DNA of 64,000 nt from JACVRN01 sp035276685 (GTDB taxonomy: Bacteria > Acidobacteriota > Blastocatellia > Pyrinomonadales > Pyrinomonadaceae), in assembly GCA_035276685.1 (NCBI GenBank), contig DATELK010000095.1, forward strand, positions 1 to 64,000, written 5' to 3'. Positions within the stretch are counted from its first letter, which is position 1. Every line of letters begins with the position of its first letter. The notes under the pieces were generated by a model. It was not told the DNA's origin. It saw only the letters and a program-made list of their open reading frames with translations, and did no database searches. Shown here one piece after another: positions 16,188-25,064 of this stretch. A program made the position numbers and the translations under genes.

Positions 16188-18435
16188 TAGTCACCATGAA
16201 AGCGAAGTAGCCAATGACCGCGACCGCGCCCAGAAGAATCAGCGCCGCGTACCAGCGCACGAACCCCACCTGAAGGTAGCGCACGACCGAGCCAATCTCT
16301 GTGATGCCGCGCCCCATGCCGTTGACGATGCCGTCAATGACGCCTATGTCGAAGAACCTCCAGAGCCCTTCGCGCGACACGCCCTTAATGGGATTAACAA
16401 GCGCCGCGTCGTAAATCTCGTCCACGTAATATTTCTCTTCGAGCAGGCTGGGCGCTTTCAGTAGCGGCCTTCGTTTGTAAATTATCCAGCCAAGCACTAT
16501 GCCCGAGACGGCAATGAGGACGGAGATGAGCGTGAAGAGCCGCTCGCTCCTGACCTCTTCGGGCGAATGAGCGCGCTCTTGCGCGGGCTCTCCCTGCGAG
16601 CCTTCGCCGACCGAAAGCGGCGCGGCACCATCCGTCGGCTGTGGCGGCTTAGAGAGCCAGCGCACGTCGCCCGTGCCCGTCGCCGCTTCACCCGCAGCCG
16701 CGCCCGTCTCAACCTGATGAGCCACGACCGGCTCAAGCGTGTGCTCGAAATAGTTAGGCGTGTGCAGCCCCACCATTGAGCTTAAGGCGTAAGGGATGCC
16801 TACGAGTCCGCCAACCGTAGAGAGAATCGCCAGCACTATAAGCGGCACCGTCATTGTCCACGGCGACTCGTGCGGCGTGAAAGGCCCGGAGTGATGCGCG
16901 TGAGCGTCCGTGTGCTCGTCGTCCGCGTGCGCGCCGTGCGGCGCTTCGTGCTCGTCGTAAGCAGCCGCGTGAGCTTCGTCAGCCTGCCCGCCTGCGTGAG
17001 CCTCCCGAAAGCGCTCTTCGCCCCAGAAGGTCATGACCATCAGGCGCGTCATGTAGACGGCCGTCAGAAGCGCGGTCACCGCGCCGACCACCCAGAGAAT
17101 CTTCGGCACGGAATGGAGGCTATCGCCCCACGAGCCGTGCATGCTCCATGTCTTCCACAGAATCTCGTCCTTAGAGAAGAAGCCCGCGAAGATGGGAATG
17201 CCGCTGATTGCCAGCCAGCCCGTCATCATCGTGGCGAAGGTGATAGGCATGTACTTCTTGAGCCCGCCCATCCTTCGCATGTCCTGCTCGTGATGCATGC
17301 CGTGTATGACAGAGCCCGAGCCGAGGAAGAGAAGCGCCTTGAAGAAGGCGTGCGTCATGACGTGGAAGATTGCACCGACGAAGGCCCCGACCCCGCAGGC
17401 AAGGAACATGTAGCCAAGCTGCGAGACCGTGGAATAGGCCAGCACCTTCTTAATGTCGTTCTGCGCTATGCCGATGGTGGCTGCGAAAATGGCTGTGGCC
17501 GCTCCAATGATGGCTACGATAAACATGGCCGTGGGCGCGTGCGTGTAGATGGCAGAACAGCGCACCACCATGTAGACTCCGGCCGTCACCATCGTCGCGG
17601 CGTGAATCAAAGCAGACACAGGCGTCGGGCCAGCCATGGCATCCGGCAGCCAGACATAAAGCGGAATCTGCGCGGACTTACCCGCCGCTCCTATGAAGAG
17701 AAGCACTGCGACAGAGGTGATGCCGCCCGCGACGATTGTCGAAGCCGCAAACGGTTCGGGAGCCATAGCCGCTATGCGCCCGAGCGCGCTCACAACCTCC
17801 ACTCCGCCCACGTTCTTGTCGAAGAAGCTGACAGAGCCCGTCAGGAAGAAGATGAGCATGACGCCTATGAGCACGCCCCAGTCGCCTATGCGGTTCATGA
17901 CGAAAGCCTTCTTAGATGCGTCGCCCGCTTCCTGCCTGTCCGTGTAGTAGCCTATTAAGAGATAAGAGCAGAGGCCCACGCCCTCCCACCCGACGAACAT
18001 CAACAGAAAGTTGTCCGCCAGCACGAGCGTCAGCATGGAGAACATGAAGAGGTTCAGATAGGCGAAGAAGCGATAGAAGCCTTTATCCCCGTGCATGTAG
18101 CCCGTGGCGAAGATGTGTATCAGCAGCCCTATGAAAGTGATAAAGAGCGTGTAGATGCCGCTCAGCCTATCCATCGCCAGACCGAAGTCCGCGCGGAAGC
18201 GGCCCACCTCAATCCACGTCCAGAGGTGGTCAAGGACGGGCGTGGTCACGTTCGCGGCCTCGCCCAAGTGAAGCGCGCCGCCCGGCTTGAAGGCCAGATA
18301 AAAGGCTATGGCCGTTGATACGGCGACGGAGCCGCAGGCGACGAGCCCTACGAACAGCTCGTTACGAATGCGGCGGCCCAGCAGCCAGTTGATGGCTGCC
18401 CCTGCGAGCGGAGCGAAGATGATGTAACGAAGCAT
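16174..18435 (-). CDS. nuoL: NADH-quinone oxidoreductase subunit L with His-rich insert
   Basis: 753 residues, the distal antiporter-like subunit with the long lateral helix of complex I. Hallmarks are MFVGWEGVGLCSYLLIGYY (pumping Glu), VWLPDAMAGPTPVSALIHA and the C-terminal amphipathic region. It is longer than typical NuoL (about 610-650). The extra length includes a loop near residues 475-523 very rich in His, Asp, Glu and Ala (AHADDEHTDAHAHHS), and a polar linker near residues 565-625. Such loops could bind metal, but this is untested. It is followed in the operon by nuoM and preceded by a heptad-repeat hairpin before nuoK. Confidence 0.96.
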   Translation of the reverse strand: MLRYIIFAPLAGAAINWLLGRRIRNELFVGLVACGSVAVSTAIAFYLAFKPGGALHLGEAANVTTPVLDHLWTWIEVGRFRADFGLAMDRLSGIYTLFITFIGLLIHIFATGYMHGDKGFYRFFAYLNLFMFSMLTLVLADNFLLMFVGWEGVGLCSYLLIGYYTDRQEAGDASKKAFVMNRIGDWGVLIGVMLIFFLTGSVSFFDKNVGGVEVVSALGRIAAMAPEPFAASTIVAGGITSVAVLLFIGAAGKSAQIPLYVWLPDAMAGPTPVSALIHAATMVTAGVYMVVRCSAIYTHAPTAMFIVAIIGAATAIFAATIGIAQNDIKKVLAYSTVSQLGYMFLACGVGAFVGAIFHVMTHAFFKALLFLGSGSVIHGMHHEQDMRRMGGLKKYMPITFATMMTGWLAISGIPIFAGFFSKDEILWKTWSMHGSWGDSLHSVPKILWVVGAVTALLTAVYMTRLMVMTFWGEERFREAHAGGQADEAHAAAYDEHEAPHGAHADDEHTDAHAHHSGPFTPHESPWTMTVPLIVLAILSTVGGLVGIPYALSSMVGLHTPNYFEHTLEPVVAHQVETGAAAGEAATGTGDVRWLSKPPQPTDGAAPLSVGEGSQGEPAQERAHSPEEVRSERLFTLISVLIAVSGIVLGWIIYKRRPLLKAPSLLEEKYYVDEIYDAALVNPIKGVSREGLWRFFDIGVIDGIVNGMGRGITEIGSVVRYLQVGFVRWYAALILLGAVAVIGYFAFMVTNAAR

Positions 18436-18442
18436 ATGATTA

Positions 18443-18520
18443 GAATTCAGAGCTCAGAATTCAGAATCCAGAATGAAAAAGTTTTTATTCCGACTCCTGA
18501 GTCCTGACTTCTGACTACTG
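18443..18520. repeat. Heptad-repeat hairpin, CTGAGTC type (nuoK-nuoL junction)
   Basis: An inverted repeat filling the gap between nuoK and nuoL. The left arm is made of TCAGAATT-like heptads and the right arm of CTGAGTC/CTGACTT heptads, with a T-rich core (GTTTTTATTC). It shares arm period and core with 24981-25064, 53282-53367 and 54668-54737. Here it would be a stem-loop inside the nuo transcript. Confidence 0.82.
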
Positions 18521-18524
18521 CTTT

Positions 18525-18893
18525 TCACAGTTTCAAAATGTTCGCGTCGTCAACGTCCAGGGATTCGCGGTTGCGGAAGATGGCAATGATGATGCCTAAT
18601 CCTACGGCTGCTTCGGCCGCCGCCACCGTCATCACTATGAAGACGAAGAGCTGTCCGGTCACGTCTCGGAAGTAGCTCGAAAATGCCACGAACGTCAGGT
18701 TCACGGCGTTGAGCATCAGCTCTATGCACATGAACATGGAGATGATGTTGCGCTTGATGATGACGCCGACCACTCCTATCGTAAAGAGCACGGCCGAGAG
18801 CGCCAGATACCACGAAAGCTCTGCGCCCTGCACCTGAGGCGCGGGCGCATTTTGAAACGCAAGCATTGTCGCGTTAATCGCCAACTCAGTCAT
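18525..18893 (-). CDS. nuoK: NADH-quinone oxidoreductase subunit K
   Basis: 122 residues, a three-helix membrane subunit of complex I. The two conserved membrane glutamates appear in CIELMLNAVNL and AAAEAAVGLGI, both needed for proton translocation in studied enzymes. The N-terminus is about 20 residues longer than the E. coli protein. It is separated from nuoJ by 10 nt. A heptad-repeat hairpin lies between its stop and the nuoL start. Confidence 0.96.
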   Translation of the reverse strand: MTELAINATMLAFQNAPAPQVQGAELSWYLALSAVLFTIGVVGVIIKRNIISMFMCIELMLNAVNLTFVAFSSYFRDVTGQLFVFIVMTVAAAEAAVGLGIIIAIFRNRESLDVDDANILKL

Positions 18894-18903
18894 AAGCCGT
18901 CCT

Positions 18904-19581
18904 TCAAACCTCGTCCTCTTCGTCCTGTTTTCTCAGCACGTTGCCGTAGCCCATAAGCTGCGCGGCCTCTGCCGTCGTGTCCGTCTCGACTTCGGTCGCG
19001 TCGCCAACTCGTCTGGGGTCAACCACGTCCATCGGAAGAACCTGCGAGCCGGGAATAACACGCGCCTCGGGCGAGAGAAGCTGCCCGCGCCTTGCAAGGC
19101 TCATCGCGCCGACAATCGCCATCAAGAGCAGGATGGACGTTATCTCAAAGGGCAGCAGGTAGCGCGTGAAAAGCCCCGAGCCGATTTGAGAGGTGAGCCC
19201 AACATCAGTGTTAAGAGGCGTCGAAGGCGTGGCCGGATTCGTCTGCACGTAAAAGAGTATGAAAGAGGCTTCGGCCACAAGGACTGCTGCCAGCGCTATC
19301 GCAGCCGGAACCAGATAGCGCATACGCAGGGGCCGCCGCGCTTCCTCCTCCACATTAAGGAGCATGATGACGAAGACGACCAGCACCATGATTGCGCCCG
19401 CGTAGACTATGACCTGCACGGCGGCTATGAAGGGCGCGGCCAGCGTCAGGTACAGGCAGGCGAGCGCGATGAAGACGCCGATTAAAGAGATAGCGCTGTA
19501 GAGCGGATTACGCTGCGCCACCATAGAGATTGCGCAACCCAGAGCCAGCCCGCCGAACAGAAGAAACAGAAGAGCCGTCAT
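18904..19581 (-). CDS. nuoJ: NADH-quinone oxidoreductase subunit J
   Basis: 225 residues, the membrane subunit whose third helix carries the pi-bulge that links the quinone site to the pumps. The conserved stretch VIVYAGAIMVLVVFVIMLLN is present. The first ~165 residues are hydrophobic and normal. The C-terminal ~60 residues form a polar tail ending DEEDEV, longer than in many homologues. Its first codon directly follows the nuoH stop, so there is no room for nuoI, which usually lies between nuoH and nuoJ. Confidence 0.95.
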   Translation of the reverse strand: MTALLFLLFGGLALGCAISMVAQRNPLYSAISLIGVFIALACLYLTLAAPFIAAVQVIVYAGAIMVLVVFVIMLLNVEEEARRPLRMRYLVPAAIALAAVLVAEASFILFYVQTNPATPSTPLNTDVGLTSQIGSGLFTRYLLPFEITSILLLMAIVGAMSLARRGQLLSPEARVIPGSQVLPMDVVDPRRVGDATEVETDTTAEAAQLMGYGNVLRKQDEEDEV

Positions 19582-20625
19582 TTACCACCAGCCGTAAATG
19601 GTGCCTATGAAAACCACGGTCGCCGTCAGAAAGATGTTCAGGATGGCGACGGGCAGCAAGAATTTCCAGCCGAAGTTCATCAGCTGGTCGAAGCGAAAAC
19701 GCGGCAGCGTGCCGCGCAGCCAGATGTACAGAAACAGAAAGAAGAAGACTTTAATCAGGAAATAGAAGACGCCCAGAATGGGGAACGACGAGACGCCCGG
19801 CCCCTGCCAGCCGCCCAGAAAGAGCGTCGTCGCCAGCATGGAGACCGTGAACATGTTGACGTACTCGGCCATGAAGAAGAGCGCGAACTTCAGCGCGGAG
19901 TATTCCGTGTGAAAGCCCGCGACCAGCTCCGTCTCGGCTTCCGGCAAATCGAAGGGCACGCGGTTGGTCTCAGCGATGGCCGAAATCAGGTAGATGATAA
20001 AGCCTATCACCTGCGGGAAGATGTTCCAGCGAGGGATGACGTAAAACCAGTAGCCGCCCTGCTGCTCCACTATGCTGTAGAGGTCTAGCGTCCCCGACAC
20101 CAGAATCACGCCAATCAGAGAGAGCCCGAGGCTCAGCTCGTAAGAGATGAGCTGAGCCGCAGAGCGCAGCCCACCCATCAAACTGTACTTGCTGTTTGAA
20201 GCCCAACCGGCCAGCGCTATGCCGTAGACGCCCACGCTGGTGATGCCAAGCACGTAGAGGAGCGCCACGTCGAAGCGCGCGATGACGAGGCTGATGTTGC
20301 CTATGAACGGCAGGTTAATCGAGGGGCCGAACGGGTAGACAATCATGGGCATCAGCGCCGTGATTATCGCAATCATGGGCGCAAGGAAGTAGACGAACTT
20401 GGTAGATTTGTCCGGGACAATCTCTTCCTTGAGGATGAATTTCAGAAGGTCTGCGAAGGGCTGCATGAGGCCGAAGGGCCCTACGCGATTGGGCCCAAGG
20501 CGTCCCTGTATAAATCCCAGCACACGGCGCTCTGCCAGCACCGTGTACGCCACAATCATCAGCACCACCGTGAAGGCAATGGTGATTGCAACCAGCTGCA
20601 AGACTACCTGCGTGATAGTTTCCAT
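19582..20625 (-). CDS. nuoH: NADH-quinone oxidoreductase subunit H
   Basis: 347 residues, the membrane subunit that forms the quinone chamber with NuoB and NuoD. Hallmarks are ERRVLGFIQGRLGPNRVGP near the N-terminus and the acidic loop EAETELVAGFHTEYS followed by FFMAEYVNM, which lines the proton entry region. Length is normal. A heptad-repeat hairpin of the GATTTTG type separates it from nuoG. Confidence 0.97.
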   Translation of the reverse strand: METITQVVLQLVAITIAFTVVLMIVAYTVLAERRVLGFIQGRLGPNRVGPFGLMQPFADLLKFILKEEIVPDKSTKFVYFLAPMIAIITALMPMIVYPFGPSINLPFIGNISLVIARFDVALLYVLGITSVGVYGIALAGWASNSKYSLMGGLRSAAQLISYELSLGLSLIGVILVSGTLDLYSIVEQQGGYWFYVIPRWNIFPQVIGFIIYLISAIAETNRVPFDLPEAETELVAGFHTEYSALKFALFFMAEYVNMFTVSMLATTLFLGGWQGPGVSSFPILGVFYFLIKVFFFLFLYIWLRGTLPRFRFDQLMNFGWKFLLPVAILNIFLTATVVFIGTIYGWW

Positions 20626-20630
20626 GATAA

Positions 20631-20737
20631 CGATTTTGGATTTTGGATTTTAGATTTTGGATTCACGAGCTGGATTGAAGCTATTCAAATTTGAATACCG
20701 CTCCAATCGAAAATCCAAAATCTAAAATCCAAAATCG
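20631..20737. repeat. Heptad-repeat hairpin, GATTTTG type (nuoG-nuoH junction)
   Basis: A long inverted repeat filling the nuoG-nuoH gap. The left arm (20631-20663) is tandem GATTTTG units; the right arm (20703-20737) is the complement CAAAATC. At the centre lies a perfect 16-nt palindrome, TATTCAAATTTGAATA. A half copy of the same element occurs at 46487-46519. In the nuo transcript it would fold into a long stem. Confidence 0.87.
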
Positions 20738-20739
20738 TC

Positions 20740-23034
20740 TCAGTCTCCGGCGACCGCTTCCGTTCGGCGCTGCAAGCCGGGGTCTAAGGTAATCTGGTAC
20801 AGGGGCGAAATCAGCACGCTCGGCGGCTCGGGGTTTCCGGCCGCGAGCAGGTGAAACTGCGGCGTCTTGCCCGTCAGCGTGCCAAGCTTAAACAACTCGT
20901 GCCCTACGGGCGGCGTGCCCGTAATCTTCTCCGCCGTCTCGCTGAGACTCTCTACGCTCGCACGCAAGCGCCCCATCTCTCCTGACATGTCCAGCTTCTC
21001 AGCAATCGCGTGCCTGGCCTGAACAGGCTTCGTCTCATCTTTTAAGAGCGGGTAGCGAAGACCCGCGTAAGCCGGAACCTGCTCCGCCAGCTCTTTGAAG
21101 ACGGCGCTCGCGGACATCTGCCAGCCGAAGTCCGTGCCGAGCGCGTGCGCCAGTTGCGCCGTTATCATCCAGTCCTGCTTCGATTGATGAACGGGCGGAA
21201 TGCTCTGGCGTATGCGCTGCACGAAGCCGCAGTTGCTCGTGAATGTCCCGTCCGACTCGTAGGCCGAAGCCGCAGGCAGCACCACGTCCGCAAACTTGGT
21301 TGTCTCCGTCTCGAAAAGCTCCTGCACAACTAGGAAGTCCAGACGCGAGAGCGCTTCTTCGCGCCCCTTTAGCTGTTCGGGCAGAAAGCTGCCCGCCACG
21401 TACATGGCGCGAATCGTTTCTCCGGCGGCGTCCAGCATCCCCGTCGCAGTTATAGAAGAGCTCATCAGCCCCACGTCATGCACGCCCACGCTGTTGTTGT
21501 AGAGCGGCAGAGGATGAAGGAGCACGCGCCGCGACTCGCGGCCAAAGGTGTGTGCCCACTGGGCCAGAGCTGCTTGCGCCTCCGCGCTCAGCTCGCTGCC
21601 GAACATGACGACGAGGTCGCCTTCCGTGCCTGTGAGCCCGCGACGCAGCTCTATCAGGTCAAGCTCTTCGACGCCTAGCTTTCGCGCGGCCAGAGCGTTC
21701 TGCGCCTGGTCTGTAATTGCCAGCACCGCTGCATCTTCCGAGCCGGGGCGTATGTGCAGGAACTTCGCGGCCTGCTGCTTGAGGCGAATCTCGCGGCTGT
21801 TGACGATTAGAAGCTGCGCGCCGCCGTTTCTCACGGCCTGCCGAATCTGCTTGCCCGTCAGTGGCTGCAACTCTTCCGGCTCTCCGCCTATGAGCAGAAT
21901 CGTCTTGGCGTACCGTATGTCCTTCGTCGTTGCGAGCGGCCCGCTCAAATTCTTGAAGAAGGGAACGAGCGAGAAGGCATCGGTCGCGGTGTAGTTCTCC
22001 GTGCCTATGGCTTCACGCGCGAACTTGAGCAGCGCGTAGTTCGATTCATTCGAAAGACGCGGGCTTCCGACAACGCCAATCGCGGACGCGCCGTGTGCTT
22101 CCTTGACAGCTTGAAGCTTCGACGTGATGAACTGAACCGCATCGTCCCAGGTAGCGGGCACAAGCCGCCCGCCCTTTCGATAGCGAATCATGGGCGTGCG
22201 TATTCGCTCCTCGTGATTGACGAAGGGATGCGCGAAGCGACCCTTGATGCAGAGGAACTCTCCATTGTGGCCGTTGACGTATCGGTCACGAGCCACGACT
22301 CGCATCAGCTCGCCGCCGCGTGAGCCCAGAGAGACTTCGCAGCCGTCAGAGCAGAACGTGCAGGTGGAGACCTTCTGCTCAAGCTCCCACGGCCTCGCCT
22401 GATTGCGATAGGTCGCGTCAAGGAGCGTGCCCGTAGGGCAGACCTCTATACAGTTGCCGCACTGCGAGCAGTTGAGCCAGCCGCCGTAGGTGCCTATGAC
22501 CGTGTGCGCGCCTCGACCTCCGGCCTCAATAGCATCCTCTCCCATCCACTCGTCGCAGACGCGCGTGCATCGCTTACAAAGAATGCAGCGCTGCGGGTCG
22601 TTGGCGACAATCGGCGAGAGATATTTTTCCGGGTGATAGTTCTTTCTCTCTGTGAAGCGCTCTTCGAGGTTGCCCCAGTCGAAGGTCATCTCCTGCAACT
22701 CGCACTCTCCGCCACGGTCGCAGACGGGGCAGTCGAGCGGGTGATTGGCGAGCAGGAACTCCACCATAGCGCGTTGCGCCTTCTCAATCTCTTCGCTCTC
22801 GGTCGTGACCACCATGCCGTCCGTGCAGGTGATGGTGCAGGAGGTTTGCAGCTTGGGCATCTTCTCTATACGCACAAGACACATGCGGCAGGAAGCCTGA
22901 AGCGCAAGGTCTGCGTAGTAGCAGAAGGAGGGAATGTTAGAGCCGTTCTCGCGGCAGACGTCTATGAGCCGCGCGCCCTTCGCCACCTGAACCTCTTGGC
23001 CGTTAATCGTGACTTTGACTAATTCTGTAGACAT
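20740..23034 (-). CDS. nuoG: NADH-quinone oxidoreductase subunit G
   Basis: 764 residues, the large peripheral iron-sulfur subunit. The N-terminal ferredoxin domain binds a [2Fe-2S] cluster (Cys set around SFCYYADLALQASCRMC). Then come the His/Cys cluster (HPLDCPVCDRGGEC) and two four-Cys groups, CILCKRCTRVC and CSQCGNCIEVCP. The rest is a molybdopterin-oxidoreductase-like domain that normally binds no cofactor in complex I. In E. coli and Thermus NuoG the second group is degenerate, so a complete CxxCxxCxxxCP here predicts an extra [4Fe-4S] cluster, as in NAD-linked hydrogenase and formate dehydrogenase subunits. That is notable because nuoI is missing from the operon. Confidence 0.95.
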   Translation of the reverse strand: MSTELVKVTINGQEVQVAKGARLIDVCRENGSNIPSFCYYADLALQASCRMCLVRIEKMPKLQTSCTITCTDGMVVTTESEEIEKAQRAMVEFLLANHPLDCPVCDRGGECELQEMTFDWGNLEERFTERKNYHPEKYLSPIVANDPQRCILCKRCTRVCDEWMGEDAIEAGGRGAHTVIGTYGGWLNCSQCGNCIEVCPTGTLLDATYRNQARPWELEQKVSTCTFCSDGCEVSLGSRGGELMRVVARDRYVNGHNGEFLCIKGRFAHPFVNHEERIRTPMIRYRKGGRLVPATWDDAVQFITSKLQAVKEAHGASAIGVVGSPRLSNESNYALLKFAREAIGTENYTATDAFSLVPFFKNLSGPLATTKDIRYAKTILLIGGEPEELQPLTGKQIRQAVRNGGAQLLIVNSREIRLKQQAAKFLHIRPGSEDAAVLAITDQAQNALAARKLGVEELDLIELRRGLTGTEGDLVVMFGSELSAEAQAALAQWAHTFGRESRRVLLHPLPLYNNSVGVHDVGLMSSSITATGMLDAAGETIRAMYVAGSFLPEQLKGREEALSRLDFLVVQELFETETTKFADVVLPAASAYESDGTFTSNCGFVQRIRQSIPPVHQSKQDWMITAQLAHALGTDFGWQMSASAVFKELAEQVPAYAGLRYPLLKDETKPVQARHAIAEKLDMSGEMGRLRASVESLSETAEKITGTPPVGHELFKLGTLTGKTPQFHLLAAGNPEPPSVLISPLYQITLDPGLQRRTEAVAGD

Positions 23035-23046
23035 AAACGCATTTTG

Positions 23047-24351
23047 TTAAACTGCCGCGCCTTCCGGCTCGACCATGCGTGCCAGATGGCGCTTGAAATC
23101 TTCCGGGAACTTCTTAATCGCAGACTGAATCGGCCACGAGGCCGCGTCGCCTAAAGGACAGAAGGATTTTCCTTCTATGTTGTCGCAAATATCTAACAGG
23201 AGTTGTGCATCTTCTGGGCGGCCTTCGCCACTGGCTATGCGCTTGAAAACCTTGACCAGCCAGTCCGTGCCTTCCCTGCACGGCGTACACCAGCCGCACG
23301 ACTCGTGTTTGTAAAACTCAATCAGGTTCTTCGTAGACTCGAAGACGTCCACGGTCTCGTCCATGACTATGAAGCCGCCCGAGCCGACCATGGAGCCTGC
23401 CGCCACGAGCCCTTCGTAATCCATGCGAACGTCTTTGCCGAGAATGTCGGAGGCGGGCATGATGTAGACGCTTGAGCCGCCGGGAATGACGGCCTTAAGC
23501 TGTCTTCCGCCAATCATCCCTCCGCAGTCCTCCATGATGAACTTCTCCATGTCCTTGTAACCCATGGGAAGCTCGTACACGCCCGGGCGATTGACGTGGC
23601 CCGACACAGACCAGAGCTTTGTGCCGCCGCTCTTTTCCGTTCCGAGTTTTTGATAAGCCTCGCCGCCCATCATGATGATGTCGGGCACGGCCGTCAGCGT
23701 CTCCACGTTATTTACAACCGTGGGCGAGCCGTAAAGACCCGCGACGGCAGGGAACGGAGGCTTCATGCGCGGGTGGCCTCGAAGACCTTCAAGAGAGTTC
23801 AAGAGCGCAGTCTCTTCGCCGCAGATGTAAGCGCCCGCGCCCGTGTGCGTGTAGACCTCGCAGGTGAAATCCGTCCCGAGGATTTTCTCTCCGACAAGTC
23901 CGGCCTCGCGCGCTTCACGAATAGCCTCGTCAACAATCTCAATCAGGTAGCGGTACTCGCCGCGCGTGTAGATGTAGCAGGCCTGAGAGCCCAGAGCGTA
24001 AGCCGCAATCAGCATGCCTTCTATCAGCATGTGCGGGTCTCGCTCCATCAGGTAGCGGTCTTTGAAGGTGCCGGGCTCCGACTCGTCGGCGTTGCAGACG
24101 ACGTACTTCGGCTTAGGATTATCCTTCGGCACGAAGCTCCACTTCATGCCCGTTGGGAAGCCAGCGCCGCCTCGCCCTCGGAGCGCGGACTTCTTGACCT
24201 CGCCTATCACGTCGTCCGGCGACATGCCGTCGAGGACTTTACGCAAAGCCTCGTAGCCGCCGTTGGCGCGATACACGTCAAGACGGTGTGAGCTCTCTAA
24301 ATTTACACGCCGCAGCTGGAGCGGCTCGCAACCGATGGCACCGATAAACAT
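23047..24351 (-). CDS. nuoF: NADH-quinone oxidoreductase subunit F
   Basis: 434 residues, the NADH-oxidising flavoprotein of complex I. The NADH/FMN site is marked by ALRGRGGAGFPTGMKW and by ICGEETALLNSLEG. The [4Fe-4S] N3 ligands are in ESCGWCTPCREGT with the distant fourth Cys in KSFCPLGD. Length and motif order are canonical. It lies 42 nt below nuoE and 12 nt above nuoG on the minus strand. Confidence 0.97.
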   Translation of the reverse strand: MFIGAIGCEPLQLRRVNLESSHRLDVYRANGGYEALRKVLDGMSPDDVIGEVKKSALRGRGGAGFPTGMKWSFVPKDNPKPKYVVCNADESEPGTFKDRYLMERDPHMLIEGMLIAAYALGSQACYIYTRGEYRYLIEIVDEAIREAREAGLVGEKILGTDFTCEVYTHTGAGAYICGEETALLNSLEGLRGHPRMKPPFPAVAGLYGSPTVVNNVETLTAVPDIIMMGGEAYQKLGTEKSGGTKLWSVSGHVNRPGVYELPMGYKDMEKFIMEDCGGMIGGRQLKAVIPGGSSVYIMPASDILGKDVRMDYEGLVAAGSMVGSGGFIVMDETVDVFESTKNLIEFYKHESCGWCTPCREGTDWLVKVFKRIASGEGRPEDAQLLLDICDNIEGKSFCPLGDAASWPIQSAIKKFPEDFKRHLARMVEPEGAAV

Positions 24352-24393
24352 AGGGCAAGTTTGGAATCGCTAAGAAAAACTTTTCGTTAACTT

Positions 24394-24975
24394 TCAGGCC
24401 GAAGTCTTAACGCCTACCTGCGGCTGGTACTCGCCTCGCTGGCAACTGTCCAGAAGCTCGTCCACCTTCGCTTCCGTCAGGTTCTCGTGATAATCGAACC
24501 CTAGCTGAAGCATGGGCGCTGTTCCGCAGGAGCCGAGGCATTCGACCACCGACAAAGAGAAGAGGCCGTCGGGCGTGGTCTCGCCCGGCTTAATGCCTAG
24601 CCTCTTAGAGCATTGCTCCGTGATGCGGTCTGCGCCCATTATCTTGCACGAAAGGGTCTTGCAGACCTGTATGTGATAGCGGCCCACGGGCTCCGTGTTA
24701 ATCATGGAGTAGAAGGTCGCCACCTCCCAGATGTCCGTGATTCTCACGCCCAAGCGGTCGGCCAAGTAAGCGACGCCCGGCGGGTCTAAGTAGCCGCCTC
24801 GCTCTCTCTGCACTATGAACATCAAGGGCAGTATGGCCGAGCGCCTTCTCTCTGCCGGATACTTCGACAGGTGACGGTCAATCTCCGCCTCCACCTCTGG
24901 CGAAAACACGGCCATCTCCTCCGGGACTTTAGCCCCCTGCGGCAGCGGATTGTTTGGCGTAAACTGCGAACTCAT
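24394..24975 (-). CDS. nuoE: NADH-quinone oxidoreductase subunit E
   Basis: 193 residues, the thioredoxin-like [2Fe-2S] (N1a) subunit that works with NuoF. The four ligands are in the CKTLSC and CLGSCGTAP motifs. The helical N-terminal part (DRHLSKYPAERRRSAILPLM) is normal. It is separated from nuoD by the CTGAGTC-type heptad hairpin, which starts about 6 nt upstream of its ATG. Confidence 0.96.
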   Translation of the reverse strand: MSSQFTPNNPLPQGAKVPEEMAVFSPEVEAEIDRHLSKYPAERRRSAILPLMFIVQRERGGYLDPPGVAYLADRLGVRITDIWEVATFYSMINTEPVGRYHIQVCKTLSCKIMGADRITEQCSKRLGIKPGETTPDGLFSLSVVECLGSCGTAPMLQLGFDYHENLTEAKVDELLDSCQRGEYQPQVGVKTSA

Positions 24976-24980
24976 AAAAT

Positions 24981-25064
24981 CAGTAGTCAGAACTCAGGAC
25001 TCAGAAGTCAGAATAAGAGAAAGAGAGCTTTTATTCTGACTCCTGAATTCTGAGTCCTGAGTTC
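24981..25064. repeat. Heptad-repeat hairpin, CTGAGTC type (nuoD-nuoE junction)
   Basis: An inverted repeat between nuoD and nuoE. The left arm reads as repeated GTCAGAACTCAGGACT-like heptads and the right arm as CTGACTC, CTGAATT, CTGAGTC, CTGAGTT. The core AATAAGAGAAAGAGAG pairs at its edges with TTTTATT. It ends at the nuoD stop codon and begins next to the nuoE ATG, so it occupies nearly the whole gap. Confidence 0.87.

Noticed and set aside
16870..17958. Plus-strand frame of 362 codons, Arg/His-rich
   Set aside because: Antisense of nuoL; composition is that of a shadow frame and there is no ribosome site.
24981..25064. Idea that heptad hairpins are insertion-sequence ends
   Set aside because: No transposase frame lies between or near them, and the arms pair with each other across a short loop.
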